64,000 nucleotides of DNA, taken from positions 4,960,001 through 5,024,000 of the forward strand of contig NZ_JAPENX010000001.1 of NCBI RefSeq assembly GCF_026341815.1. The letters run 5' to 3'. A program made the position numbers and the translations under genes. The notes below the pieces were generated by a model. It saw only the letters and a list, made by a program, of their open reading frames with translations, made no database searches and was not told the DNA's origin. The stretch is from Streptomyces sp. NBC_00572 (lineage in GTDB: Bacteria > Actinomycetota > Actinomycetes > Streptomycetales > Streptomycetaceae). Of this stretch, positions 16,341-25,346 are shown piece by piece (the first letter of the stretch is position 1; every line of letters begins with the position of its first letter).

Positions 16341-17579
16341 ATGCCCACCACCTCAGCGACGCACCCCCAGGCGCCCCCGAAGCCGTCCTGGGACCCCAGG
16401 GACCCGGTCCGGCCGCTGCTGCGGCCGACCATCCGGATACGGCTCACGCTGCTGTACGGCGGGATGTTCCTGATCGCGGGCATCCTGCTGCTCTCGATCA
16501 TCTACCTGTTCACCGCGCAGGCGCTCACCGACAGCGTGGCCCAGCTGCCCTTCAAGATCGTCAAGGGCGAAGTCCAGCCCACCACGGCGGAGTGCGTCCT
16601 GCCTAACCAGGGCACCGGCGAACAGTTCAACGCCGCGGTGTCCGTCTGCCTCCGACACCAGAGTGACCTGGCCCTGGACGACCTCCTGCGCCGCTCGCTC
16701 TTCGCCCTGCTCGGACTGAGCATCATCGCCTTCGCCTTCGGCTACGCCATGGCGGGGCGGGTGCTCTCGCCGCTCGGCCGGATCACCCGGACCGCCCGCC
16801 AGGTGGCCGGTTCCGACCTGTCCCGGCGGATCGAGCTGGACGGGCCCGACGACGAGCTCAAGGAGCTCGCCGACACCTTCGACGAGATGCTGGACCGTCT
16901 GGAGCGGGCCTTCACCGCCCAGCAGCGGTTCGTCGCGAACGCCTCGCACGAGCTGCGCACCCCGCTCGCGATCAACCGCACACTCCTGGAGATCCACGTC
17001 TCGGACCCCGAGGCTCCGCTGGCGCTCCAGCAGCTGGGCAAGACCCTGCTCGCCACCAACGAGCGCAGCGAGCAGCTCGTGGAGGGCCTGCTGCTGCTCG
17101 CCCGGAGCGACAACCAGATCATCGAGCGCAAGTCCGTCGACCTGGCCGAGGTCGCCTCCCGGGCGGTCGACCAGACACACGCCGAGGCCGTCGCCAAGGG
17201 TGTCGAGATCCGGGGCGAGCGCGAGCCGGCGGTCGTCCAGGGCAACGGCGTCCTGCTCGAACGGATCGCGCTGAACCTGCTCCAGAACGCCGTCAGGTAC
17301 AACGTGACGGAGGGAGGATGGGTGGAGGTGACGACCGCGACCGAGCACGGTCAGGCGGTCCTGGTCGTCTCGAACACGGGTCCCGTGGTCCCGGCGTACG
17401 AGATCGACAACCTCTTCGAACCGTTCCGGCGGCTCCGGCAGGAGCGGACGGGCAGTGACAAGGGCGTCGGTCTCGGCCTGTCGATCGCCCGGTCCGTGGC
17501 CCGCGCGCACGGCGGCCGTATCATCGCGGAGCCCCGCGAGGGCGGTGGTCTCGTGATGCGCGTCACTCTGCCGATCTGA
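16341..17579 (+). CDS. cutS: Sensor histidine kinase CutS
   Basis: A 412-residue membrane kinase. It has a proline-rich N-terminus, TM1 at about 37-58, an extracytoplasmic loop of about 60 residues, TM2 at about 118-140, a HAMP domain, a HisKA dimerisation helix with His203 in FVANASHELRTPLA, and a HATPase domain (NLLQNAVRYN, GVGLGLSIARSVARAHGG). The extracytoplasmic loop contains exactly two cysteines, Cys85 and Cys103, in TAECVLP and VSVCLRH. They could form a disulfide and act as a redox switch. The gene follows cutR by 4 bp, so the pair is co-transcribed. Confidence 0.9.
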   Translation: MPTTSATHPQAPPKPSWDPRDPVRPLLRPTIRIRLTLLYGGMFLIAGILLLSIIYLFTAQALTDSVAQLPFKIVKGEVQPTTAECVLPNQGTGEQFNAAVSVCLRHQSDLALDDLLRRSLFALLGLSIIAFAFGYAMAGRVLSPLGRITRTARQVAGSDLSRRIELDGPDDELKELADTFDEMLDRLERAFTAQQRFVANASHELRTPLAINRTLLEIHVSDPEAPLALQQLGKTLLATNERSEQLVEGLLLLARSDNQIIERKSVDLAEVASRAVDQTHAEAVAKGVEIRGEREPAVVQGNGVLLERIALNLLQNAVRYNVTEGGWVEVTTATEHGQAVLVVSNTGPVVPAYEIDNLFEPFRRLRQERTGSDKGVGLGLSIARSVARAHGGRIIAEPREGGGLVMRVTLPI

Positions 17580-17859
17580 CACACTGCACGAGCCGACCCG
17601 GTTCCGTTCGCTTTGCGCGGAATTCCGGGGGCCCGATTCTGAGACGCTCATGTGTGATCGATCACAGGAGAGGGTGTCCGGACCTCCACTCTCCGTGACG
17701 GAGAAACCCCCAGAAAAACCAGGAAAAGTCCGGGTTTCCGGGGCCCGGAATGACGGGAAGTACACGGGGTGGCGCCTGTGAAGGGCGCCCGTAGGACCGT
17801 GTACGGTCCGGTTCGCCACCCGAAGCCGATCACTCGCGAGAGGACGGAACGGGTGTCGA

Positions 17860-17926
17860 TTGAGTAACAGACCTTGATGTGAGGCAAAATCTCCGCCTCA
17901 GGTCGGGCACAAGTCCGACCTCTCAC
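17860..17926 (+). promoter_or_regulatory. Promoter-like elements and structured leader before the DUF4193 gene
   Basis: The 395-bp gap between cutS and the next gene holds no ORF I accept. TTGAGT (17860-17865) and CAAAAT (17885-17890) form a weak -35/-10 pair with a 19-bp spacer. Overlapping them are two small hairpins, 17879-17884 with 17895-17900, and 17900-17906 with 17915-17921 (7 bp perfect, 8-nt loop). GTGAG at 17878-17882 can also pair with CTCAC at 17922-17926. This could be a folded 5' leader or an operator region. Confidence 0.35.
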
Positions 17927-17974
17927 GCGTTACGTGCGCTGAGACACCGCAACCACCCAGAGGGGGAGAGCGAC

Positions 17975-18271
17975 ATGGCAACGGATTACGACACCCCACG
18001 CAAGACCGACGACGACGTCGATTCGGACAGCCTTGAAGAACTGAAGGCTCGCCGGAACGACAAGTCGACCTCGACCGTCGACGTCGACGAGTTCGAGGCC
18101 GCCGAAGGCCTGGAGCTTCCCGGCGCCGACCTCTCGAACGAGGAGCTGGCCGTCCGGGTCCTGCCCAAGCAGGCCGATGAGTTCACCTGCATGAGCTGCT
18201 TCCTCGTGCACCACCGCAGCCAGCTGGCCAGGGAGAAGAACGGCCAGCCCATCTGCCGCGACTGCGACTGA
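17975..18271 (+). CDS. DUF4193 zinc-ribbon protein
   Basis: A 98-residue acidic protein universally found in actinobacteria. The N-terminal half is charged and probably disordered (TDDDVDSDSLEELKARRND). The C-terminal half carries a CxxC...CxxC zinc ribbon, FTCMSCFLVHHRSQLA followed by PICRDCD. The family is often found near RNA-polymerase- or translation-related genes, but its function is unknown. GGGGGAGAG lies upstream of the ATG at 17975, a strong ribosome site that suggests high expression. Confidence 0.88.
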   Translation: MATDYDTPRKTDDDVDSDSLEELKARRNDKSTSTVDVDEFEAAEGLELPGADLSNEELAVRVLPKQADEFTCMSCFLVHHRSQLAREKNGQPICRDCD

Positions 18272-18282
18272 GACCCTCGGTC

Positions 18283-19344
18283 GTGGCTGGCGACACACCG
18301 TCCCGGAAGCGGCGTCTGAGGCTCCCTGGGAGCACGAAGACGTACAAGGGCGGCTCAGGCCCGGCAGAGGGCGCCCAGGAGGCCCCTGAAGCCGAGCACA
18401 CCGCCTCCCCGCCCTCCCTCGGCGTACGTGACGACGAGCGAGGCCTCCCGGCCTCGCTCGAGGCAGTCATCGAGCCGGACCCGGCGCACCTGCCGGTGGA
18501 GCGGGGGACGGGGCGGAACGACCCGCTGGACGAAGCGGGGAGCGACGAGACACAGCGGGACGGGCGCTTCGGCGCCGTCAAGCGCCTCGCCAATCCCGCG
18601 CGCGCCCAGCTCGACAAGATCAAGATCGATTCCGACCGGATCGACGCCGTCCGGCGCGGCGTCGCGCAGGGCGTCCGTCAGGGCGTGAAGCGCGGCGGAG
18701 ACAGCGCCAAGGCCGGCATCGGCCATCTGGCCGACCGGTTGATCGACCTCGCCCCACGGATCCCCGTCCGTGATCTGGCGACCCTGCGCAAACAGTTCCC
18801 CGGGCTCGGGCCCGAGGCGCTCGCCGACAAGCTCGTCATGGGTGCGGCGAACGCCAGTTCGACCGTGGGTGCGAGCATCGGCGCAGCCGCCATGCTCCCC
18901 GTGCCCCCGGCCATGCCGGCGGAGCTCGCGGCCGAGATCACCGGCGTCGCCGCCGTGGAACTCAAACTCATCGCCGAGCTGCACGAGGTCTACGGGCTGC
19001 GGCCTCCCGGCCGGCTCACCCAACGCTCGATGGCCTATCTGACCTCCTGGGCAGAGGAGCGGGGCATCGACCCCACCAAGCCCACCACGGTCAACGCCGC
19101 GCTCGGCGGACAGCTCAAGCGCGAACTGCGCCAGCAGATCATGAAACGCATGGTGCGCAACCTGCCGAACCTCATGCCCTTCATGGTGGGCGCGGCCGTC
19201 GGCGCGGTCATGAACCGCCGCGACACCAAGAAGCTCGCCGGGCACATCCGCAAGGACCTGCGCCACCGCCAGATCCCCTGGGACTCCCTGGGGGAGCTGC
19301 CCCCGCTGGAACAGCCGGAGAACCCGAAGGAGCTCGGGTTCTAG
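18283..19344 (+). CDS. Conserved actinobacterial hypothetical protein
   Basis: A 353-residue protein. Residues 1-90 are charged and disordered. Residues 90-140 form a basic helical region (RLANPARAQLDKIKIDSDRIDAVRRGVAQGVRQG). A central conserved block (about 155-240) contains a Gly/Ala-rich amphipathic or membrane-associating stretch, GAANASSTVGASIGAAAML, then ELKLIAELHEVYGLRPPG. This layout recalls EcsC-like proteins, but the match is only by eye. A second Gly/Ala helix (NLMPFMVGAAVGAVMNRR) lies near 300-320. It begins 11 bp after the DUF4193 gene with a GTG and a weak ribosome site, so translation may depend on the upstream gene. Confidence 0.7.
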   Translation: MAGDTPSRKRRLRLPGSTKTYKGGSGPAEGAQEAPEAEHTASPPSLGVRDDERGLPASLEAVIEPDPAHLPVERGTGRNDPLDEAGSDETQRDGRFGAVKRLANPARAQLDKIKIDSDRIDAVRRGVAQGVRQGVKRGGDSAKAGIGHLADRLIDLAPRIPVRDLATLRKQFPGLGPEALADKLVMGAANASSTVGASIGAAAMLPVPPAMPAELAAEITGVAAVELKLIAELHEVYGLRPPGRLTQRSMAYLTSWAEERGIDPTKPTTVNAALGGQLKRELRQQIMKRMVRNLPNLMPFMVGAAVGAVMNRRDTKKLAGHIRKDLRHRQIPWDSLGELPPLEQPENPKELGF

Positions 19345-19374
19345 GGGCTGTCCTGTCGGCCTCTTCGGCCCCGC

Positions 19375-19875
19375 TCAGTCCTGGGCACCCGCGCGGACGG
19401 CGTCCAGGGCGGCCACCAGCGCCTCCGGCTCACGGCTGGAGAGGTACACGTACGGCGTCGGGTCCGACGGGTCCGTCACCTCGATCCGCACCGCCCGGGG
19501 CACATAGCTGCGCATCAGCATGAACGCGCGGGGGTCCGCCTTGTGCATGCGCCACGCGCGCGCCTCCTCCGCGTCGAGCACCTCGGCCGCGCCGAGGGCC
19601 GCGACCGGAATCCGCGCGTCGCCCGCCACGAGCGAACCGGCCACCACCCGGATCCGGGCGGAGCCGTACGAGGAGACCGCCGCACCGGCGAGCACCGCCG
19701 CCACGATCAGACCGCCGAGCAGCGGGACCGTACCCAGCGGGAACATGACCAGGCCGCCGGAGAGACCCAGCAGGCCCGCGATGACCCACCACGAGCGGGG
19801 CGCCGTCAGCCGCTCGTCGAACCGCGGCGCGACGGAGGGCACGGGGGAGACGGGGGACGATGCGGAAGGCTCCAT
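19375..19875 (-). CDS. DUF3093 membrane protein
   Basis: A 166-residue protein. After RFDERLTAPRSWWVIAGLLGL, two closely spaced transmembrane helices (about 30-75) lead into a C-terminal beta-rich domain with RIRVVAGSLVAGDARIPVAALGAAEVLD and RSYVPRAVRIEVTDPSDPTPYVYLSSREPEALVAAL. This is the DUF3093 pattern, found beside dUTPase in many actinobacteria, as here. The function is unknown. The ATG at 19873-19875 is divergent from the thioesterase gene, with 58 bp shared as promoter space. Confidence 0.85.
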   Translation of the reverse strand: MEPSASSPVSPVPSVAPRFDERLTAPRSWWVIAGLLGLSGGLVMFPLGTVPLLGGLIVAAVLAGAAVSSYGSARIRVVAGSLVAGDARIPVAALGAAEVLDAEEARAWRMHKADPRAFMLMRSYVPRAVRIEVTDPSDPTPYVYLSSREPEALVAALDAVRAGAQD

Positions 19876-19933
19876 GCGTCCAAGCTTGGCACGGCGCGAC
19901 CAGGGCACTGTCGCGCGGGTAAGGTCTGCGCCT

Positions 19934-20518
19934 GTGACAGCATCATCTGCCCCCCTCACCCCGCCGGCCGACGCCATACCGCCGGTACGCCACCCCGACG
20001 CGCCGGCCCCCGGCGAGCTGCTCGGTTCGCACTACGAGTACTGCTTCGGGTGCGGCGGCGGGCAGCCGCACGGCCTCCATCTGGAGGCGCGCGCGGGCGA
20101 GGGCGTGACCGTCACCGCCGAGTTCACGGTGACCCCCGATCACCAGGGCGCCCCCGGCCTCGCGCACGGCGGCGTGCTCGCCACCGCGCTCGACGAGACC
20201 CTCGGCTCCCTGAACTGGCTGCTGCGGGTCATCGCCGTGACCGGACGGCTCGAGACCGACTTCGTCCGGCCCGTCCCGGTGGGCACCGTGCTCCACCTTG
20301 AGGCCGCGGTCACCGCCGTGCGCGGCCGCAAGATCTACTCGACCGCCGTCGGCCGGATCGGCGGGCCCGAGGGTCCCGTCGCCGTCCGCGCCGAGGCACT
20401 CTTCATAGAGGTCAAGGTCGACCACTTCATCGACAACGGCCGCCCGGAGGAGATCCAGGCAGCCATGTCCGACCCCGACCAGGTCCGGCGCGCCCGCGCC
20501 TTCGAGGTGAACCCCTGA
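19934..20518 (+). CDS. PaaI-type hotdog thioesterase
   Basis: A 194-residue hotdog-fold protein. YCFGCGGGQPHGLHLEARA is the N-terminal signature of the subfamily, and GLAHGGVLATALDETLG holds the HGG loop and catalytic acidic residue that hydrolyse acyl-CoA thioesters. The GTG at 19934 is the best start: an upstream open frame runs into the divergent DUF3093 gene. The stop overlaps the dUTPase ATG (TGATG), indicating translational coupling. The substrate is unknown. Confidence 0.85.
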   Translation: MTASSAPLTPPADAIPPVRHPDAPAPGELLGSHYEYCFGCGGGQPHGLHLEARAGEGVTVTAEFTVTPDHQGAPGLAHGGVLATALDETLGSLNWLLRVIAVTGRLETDFVRPVPVGTVLHLEAAVTAVRGRKIYSTAVGRIGGPEGPVAVRAEALFIEVKVDHFIDNGRPEEIQAAMSDPDQVRRARAFEVNP

Positions 20519-21030
20519 TGCGCAACCCTGTCGACGTACTCATCCGGCGTGTGGACCCGGAGGTGCCGATCCCGGCCTACGGGCATCCCGGCGACGCCGG
20601 GGCCGACCTCGTCACCACCGAGGCCGCCGTGCTCGCCCCCGGGGAGCGGGCCGTACTGCCCACCGGGGTCTCCATCGCCCTCCCGGACGGGTACGCGGCC
20701 TTCGTGCACCCGCGGTCCGGACTCGCCGCCCGCTGTGGAGTGGCGCTCGTGAATGCCCCGGGGACGGTGGATGCCGGGTACCGTGGAGAGATCAAGGTGA
20801 TCGTGGTCAATCTCGACCCGCGCGAGACCGTGCGGTTCGAACGATTCGACCGGATCGCCCAACTTGTCGTCCAACAGGTCGAGAAGGTGCGCTTCCACGA
20901 GGTGGCGGAGCTTCCCGGCTCGGCGCGGGCCGAGGGGGGCTTCGGGTCCACCGGCGGTCATGCCGCCGTGGACGGCACAACGGGTGGGAATCGATACGCT
21001 TCGGTCGTATCCGACCGGGAAGGACAGTGA
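20518..21030 (+). CDS. dut: dUTP pyrophosphatase
   Basis: It hydrolyses dUTP to dUMP and PPi, which keeps uracil out of DNA and feeds dTMP synthesis. The 170-residue trimeric-type enzyme shows all five motifs: PGDAGADLVT (I), PRSGLAARCGV (II), GTVDAGYRGEIKVIVVNL (III, with the catalytic Asp), RFDRIAQLVVQ (IV), and the mobile C-terminal RAEGGFGSTGGH (V). The start overlaps the thioesterase stop by one base, and the DUF3710 gene follows after one base, so the three genes form a tight operon. Confidence 0.96.
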   Translation: MRNPVDVLIRRVDPEVPIPAYGHPGDAGADLVTTEAAVLAPGERAVLPTGVSIALPDGYAAFVHPRSGLAARCGVALVNAPGTVDAGYRGEIKVIVVNLDPRETVRFERFDRIAQLVVQQVEKVRFHEVAELPGSARAEGGFGSTGGHAAVDGTTGGNRYASVVSDREGQ

Positions 21031-21031
21031 C

Positions 21032-21796
21032 GTGTTCGGACGTCGCAAGAAGAGCGGTGCCGCAGAGGACGCGGCGGGCGAGGCCGAGCAGGTCGTCGAC
21101 GCGGTGGACGGCGAGGACGCGGACGACGCGGCCCCGCGCCGTGTGAACCTTCCGCCGGCGCCCCGGCCCGACGGACCCTGGGACATCTCCGAGGTCACCA
21201 AGCCCGATGACGGCCGTGTCGACCTGGGCGGCGTGTTCGTCCCCGGTGTCGAGGGCATGGAGCTGCGGGTGGAGGTGGCGGGCGACGCGATCGTCGCGGC
21301 CACCGTCGTCCTGCGCGACAGCGCCGTGCAGCTGCAGGCCTTCGCCGCGCCCAAGAACGAGGGCATCTGGGGCGAGGTCCGCGACGAGATCGCCACGGGC
21401 ATCACCCAGCAGGGCGGGATCATCGACGAGGTCGAGGGCCCGCTGGGCTGGGAGCTGCGCGCGCAGGTCCCCGTACAGCTGCCGGACGGCAACCGCGGTG
21501 TGCAGCTGGTCCGCTTCGTGGGTGTCGACGGACCCCGCTGGTTCCTGCGCGGAGTGATCTCCGGGCAGGGCGCGGTCCAGCCCGAGGCGGCGGGTCTCCT
21601 GGAGCAGATCGTCCGGGACACCGTGGTCGTCCGCGGCGAGGGCCCGATGGCCCCGCGTGACCCGATCGTCCTCAAGCTGCCGAACGACGCGCAGATGGTG
21701 CCGGACGGCGTGCAGCAGGAGGAGCAGGAGAACTCCCGCTTCTCCGGTGGCATGGGCCAGCTCCAGCGCGGTCCGGAGATCTCCGAGATCCGCTGA
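21032..21796 (+). CDS. DUF3710 protein
   Basis: A 254-residue soluble protein conserved next to dut in actinobacteria. The N-terminus is basic (VFGRRKKSG) then acidic and disordered to about residue 40. The DUF3710 domain begins at GPWDISEVTKPDDGRVDLGGVFVPG and runs through GPRWFLRGVISGQGA to about residue 220. No catalytic motif is recognised. The GTG at 21032 has GGGAAGGA upstream inside the dut 3' end. A 20-bp hairpin terminator follows. Confidence 0.88.
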   Translation: MFGRRKKSGAAEDAAGEAEQVVDAVDGEDADDAAPRRVNLPPAPRPDGPWDISEVTKPDDGRVDLGGVFVPGVEGMELRVEVAGDAIVAATVVLRDSAVQLQAFAAPKNEGIWGEVRDEIATGITQQGGIIDEVEGPLGWELRAQVPVQLPDGNRGVQLVRFVGVDGPRWFLRGVISGQGAVQPEAAGLLEQIVRDTVVVRGEGPMAPRDPIVLKLPNDAQMVPDGVQQEEQENSRFSGGMGQLQRGPEISEIR

Positions 21797-21810
21797 TCGA
21801 TCGCCTGAAC

Positions 21811-21855
21811 CGATGGGCCGCTTTCCGTACCTCTCGTACGGGAAGCGGCCCATCG
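21811..21855 (+). terminator. 20-bp hairpin terminator after the dut operon
   Basis: Bases 21811-21830 pair with 21836-21855 with a single G-T wobble and a 5-nt loop. It ends the thioesterase-dut-DUF3710 operon and lies 95 bp before the ABC ATPase gene. Confidence 0.85.
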
Positions 21856-21949
21856 GCCGTTTTCCACAGGTTCCGACCCCCGGCTCTGGCCCTCGGGCCC
21901 GGCCGCGGACCATACTGGCGGGCACATGTTCGAGGAGGGGGAGCACAGG

Positions 21950-22678
21950 GTGAGTGAGAGCAGCACGCGGTCCGCGACGGCCGTCGCCGAGGACCCGGCC
22001 GGCCTGCCGATGGTCCGTGTGGAGAACCTGCGCCGTTCGTACGGCACCGGGGAAGCAGCCGTCCACGCCCTGCGCGGGGTCTCCTTCGACATCCCGCGCG
22101 GCGAGCTCGTCGCGCTCAAGGGCCGCTCGGGCTCCGGCAAGACGACGCTGCTCAACCTCGTGGGCGGCCTCGACAGCGCCGACGGCGGCTCGATCGTCAT
22201 CGACGGCACCGACCTCGCCACCCTCGGTGAGAACGGGCTCCTGGAGCTGCGCCGCGACCGGATCGGCTTCATCTTCCAGTCCTTCGGACTGCTCCCGATC
22301 CTCTCCGCCGCCGAGAACGTGGGCGTACCCATGCGGCTGCGCAAGGCCGATCCGAAGGAGCGCGAGGAGCGGGTGGCCCTGCTCCTCGGCCTGGTGGGCC
22401 TCGCCGACCACGCGAACCAGCGGCCCGGTGAGCTCTCCGGCGGCCAGCAGCAGCGCGTCGCCATCGCCCGCGCCCTCGCCAACAAGCCGGCGCTGCTCAT
22501 AGCCGACGAGCCCACCGGCCAGCTGGACCAGGAGACCGGGCTCGCCGTCATGCAGCTGCTGCGCGCGGTGGTGCGCAGCGAGGGCTGCACGGCCCTCGTC
22601 GCCACCCACGACCCGCAGCTCCTGGGCCTGGCGGACCGGGTCCTGGAGCTGAGCGACGGCGAGATCATCGAGCACTGA
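21950..22678 (+). CDS. ABC transporter ATP-binding protein, LolD/MacB class
   Basis: A 242-residue ATPase. It has Walker A GRSGSGKTT, Q-loop FQSFGLLPILSAAENV, signature LSGGQQQRVAIARAL, Walker B ALLIADEPTGQLD and the switch His in ATHD. The QSFxLLP context and the length are typical of LolD/MacB/FtsE-like ATPases that drive FtsX-type permeases. No permease is adjacent; the next gene is a KdpD-type kinase, so its partner must be elsewhere. The GTG at 21950 is preferred because a strong purine-rich ribosome site (GAGGAGGGGGAG) precedes it; the ATG at 21926 lies before that site. Confidence 0.88.
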   Translation: MSESSTRSATAVAEDPAGLPMVRVENLRRSYGTGEAAVHALRGVSFDIPRGELVALKGRSGSGKTTLLNLVGGLDSADGGSIVIDGTDLATLGENGLLELRRDRIGFIFQSFGLLPILSAAENVGVPMRLRKADPKEREERVALLLGLVGLADHANQRPGELSGGQQQRVAIARALANKPALLIADEPTGQLDQETGLAVMQLLRAVVRSEGCTALVATHDPQLLGLADRVLELSDGEIIEH

Positions 22679-22799
22679 CGCGTGGCGTCCCGGGGCACCG
22701 GCCGAACCCCGGGGGCCGCCCCATCAGAAACGCGTCAAGACCGCCGCAGCCCACTCTCCGCGTACGGAATGTCCGATTGGCTGGACGTATGGTCGTCCC

Positions 22800-25346
22800 A
22801 TGGGACGCGGCAAGCTTCGGATATACCTCGGCGCTGCGCCGGGCGTCGGCAAGACCTACGCGATGCTCTCCGAAGGGCACCGCCGGGTGGAGCGCGGCAC
22901 GGACTGCGTCGTGGCGTTCGTGGAGCACCACGGACGGCCGCGCACCGAGGTCATGCTGCACGGCCTGGAGCAGGTGCCGCGCCGCACCCTGGAGTACCGG
23001 GGGTCGGCGTTCACCGAGATGGACATCGACGCCGTCCTGGACCGGCGGCCCGCCGTCGCGCTCGTCGACGAGCTCGCCCACACGAACGTGCCCGGCTCCC
23101 GCAACCCCAAGCGGTGGCAGGACGTCGCCGAACTGCTCGCGGCCGGCATCGACGTCATATCGACCGTCAACATCCAGCACCTGGAGTCGCTGGGCGACGT
23201 GGTCGAGGCGATCACCGGCGTACGACAGAGGGAGACCGTCCCCGACGAGGTGGTGCGCCGGGCCGACCAGATCGAGCTGGTCGACATGTCCCCGGAGGCC
23301 CTGCGCCGCCGGATGGCCCACGGCAACGTCTACACATCGGACAAGGTCGACGCGGCCCTCTCCAACTACTTCCGCCCCGGCAACCTCACCGCCCTGCGCG
23401 AGCTGGCCCTGCTCTGGACCGCCGACCGGGTCGACGAGTACCTCCAGCAGTACCGGGGCGAGCACAACATCCGCTCCACCTGGCAGGCCCGCGAGCGCAT
23501 CGTCGTCGGTCTGACCGGCGGTCCCGAGGGCCGCACCCTCATACGGCGCGCGACCCGGCTCGCCGAGAAGGGCGCCGGAGGCGAGGTCCTCGCCGTCTAC
23601 ATCGCCCGCAGCGACGGCCTCACCGCGGCCTCGCCCAAGGAGCTGGCCGTCCAGCGCACCCTGGTCGAGGACCTGGGCGGAACGTTCCACCATGTCATCG
23701 GCGACGACATCCCCTCGGCGCTCCTGGAGTTTGCCCGGGGAGTCAACGCCACCCAGATCGTCCTCGGCTCCAGCCGCCGCCGCTCCTGGCAGTACATGCT
23801 CGGCCCCGGCGTCGGCCAGACCGTGGCCAGGGAATCCGGACCCGACCTCGACGTCCACATCGTCACCCACGGCGAGGTCGCCAAGGGGCGCGGACTCCCG
23901 GTCGCCCGGGGCGCCCGCCTCGGCCGCTCCCGGATCATCGGCGGCTGGGTCGTCGGCGTCGCCGGACCCGTCCTCCTCGCCCTGCTGCTCACCCATGTCG
24001 ACGCCGACCTCGGTCTCGCCAACGACATGCTGCTCTTCCTCGCCCTCACCGTCGCGGCGGCCCTGCTCGGCGGCTTCCTGCCGGCGCTCGCCTCCGCCGC
24101 GGTCGGCTCCTTCCTCCTCAACTGGTTCTTCACCCCGCCCGTCCACCGGCTCACCATCGCCGACCCCAAGAACATCGTGGCGATCGCCGTCTTCCTCGGC
24201 GTCGCCATGTCGGTCGCCTCCGTGGTCGATCTGGCCGCCCGGCGCACCCACCAGGCCGCCCGGCTGCGCGCCGAGTCCGAGGTGCTCTCCTACCTCGCCG
24301 GCAGCGTGCTGCGCGGCGAGACCAGCCTCGACGCCCTCCTGGAACGGGTCCGCGAGACCTTCTCCATGGAGTCCGTCGCCCTGCTCGAACGGGTGGACGA
24401 GGTCGAGCCGTGGACGTGTGCGGCCGGCGTGGGCCCCCACCCGGCGGCCCGGCCCGAGGACGCGGACGTGGACATGCCGGTCGGTGACCATCTGGCCCTC
24501 GCCCTGTCCGGCCGGGTGCTGCCCGCCGAGGACCGGCGCGTCCTCGGCGCCTTCGCCGCCCAGGCCGCGGTCGTCCTCGACCGGCAGCGGCTCGTCGGCG
24601 AGGCCGAGGAGGCCCGCAAACAGGCCGAGGGCAACAAGATCCGCACCTCCCTGCTCGCCGCCGTCAGCCACGACCTGCGGACCCCGCTCGCGAGCATCAA
24701 GGCCTCCGTCTCCTCCCTCCGCTCCGACGACGTCGAATGGTCCGAGCAGGACCGCGCCGAACTCCTGGAAGGCATCGAGGCAGGCGCCGACCGCCTCGAC
24801 CACCTCGTCGGCAACCTCCTCGACATGTCCCGCCTCCAGACCGGCACCGTCACCCCGCTGATCCGTACCGTCGACCTCGACGAGGTCGTCCCCATGGCCC
24901 TCGGGGGAGTGCCCGACGGCAGCGCCGAGCTCGACATCCCCGAGACACTGCCCATGGTCGAGGTCGACAAGGGCCTCCTGGAGCGCGCCGTCGCCAACAT
25001 CGTCGAGAACGCCGTCAAGTACAGCCCCGAGGGCATGCCCGTGGCGGTCGCCGCCAGCGCCCTGGGGGACCGTGTCGAGCTCAGGGTCGTGGACCGCGGC
25101 CCCGGCGTGCCCGACGAGGCCAAGGAGGGCATCTTCGCGCCCTTCCAGCGCTTCGGCGACGCCCCCCGCGGCGCCGGTGTCGGACTCGGCCTCGCGGTGG
25201 CCCGCGGCTTCGTGGAGGCCATGGGCGGGACGCTCGGCGCCGAGGACACCCCGGGCGGCGGTCTGACGATGGTCCTCACCCTGCGTGCCGCCAGGGGCGG
25301 GCCTCCGGCACCGGCCCCCGACCTCCCGGCGCACGCCGTGACCTGA
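22800..25346 (+). CDS. kdpD: KdpD-type sensor histidine kinase
   Basis: An 848-residue K+/osmotic sensor kinase with the classical domain order. It has an N-terminal KdpD domain with Walker A GAAPGVGKT (residues about 10-18) and LVDELAHTNVPGSRN, a universal-stress-protein-like domain (about 225-350), four clustered transmembrane helices (DUF4118, about 375-475), a GAF-like linker, HisKA with His624 in AVSHDLRTPLASIKA, and a HATPase (NIVENAVKYS, GVGLGLAVARGFVEAMGG). KdpD senses K+ limitation and ionic strength and controls the KdpE regulator, which is the next gene. The structural genes kdpFABC are not in the window. Confidence 0.93.
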   Translation: MGRGKLRIYLGAAPGVGKTYAMLSEGHRRVERGTDCVVAFVEHHGRPRTEVMLHGLEQVPRRTLEYRGSAFTEMDIDAVLDRRPAVALVDELAHTNVPGSRNPKRWQDVAELLAAGIDVISTVNIQHLESLGDVVEAITGVRQRETVPDEVVRRADQIELVDMSPEALRRRMAHGNVYTSDKVDAALSNYFRPGNLTALRELALLWTADRVDEYLQQYRGEHNIRSTWQARERIVVGLTGGPEGRTLIRRATRLAEKGAGGEVLAVYIARSDGLTAASPKELAVQRTLVEDLGGTFHHVIGDDIPSALLEFARGVNATQIVLGSSRRRSWQYMLGPGVGQTVARESGPDLDVHIVTHGEVAKGRGLPVARGARLGRSRIIGGWVVGVAGPVLLALLLTHVDADLGLANDMLLFLALTVAAALLGGFLPALASAAVGSFLLNWFFTPPVHRLTIADPKNIVAIAVFLGVAMSVASVVDLAARRTHQAARLRAESEVLSYLAGSVLRGETSLDALLERVRETFSMESVALLERVDEVEPWTCAAGVGPHPAARPEDADVDMPVGDHLALALSGRVLPAEDRRVLGAFAAQAAVVLDRQRLVGEAEEARKQAEGNKIRTSLLAAVSHDLRTPLASIKASVSSLRSDDVEWSEQDRAELLEGIEAGADRLDHLVGNLLDMSRLQTGTVTPLIRTVDLDEVVPMALGGVPDGSAELDIPETLPMVEVDKGLLERAVANIVENAVKYSPEGMPVAVAASALGDRVELRVVDRGPGVPDEAKEGIFAPFQRFGDAPRGAGVGLGLAVARGFVEAMGGTLGAEDTPGGGLTMVLTLRAARGGPPAPAPDLPAHAVT

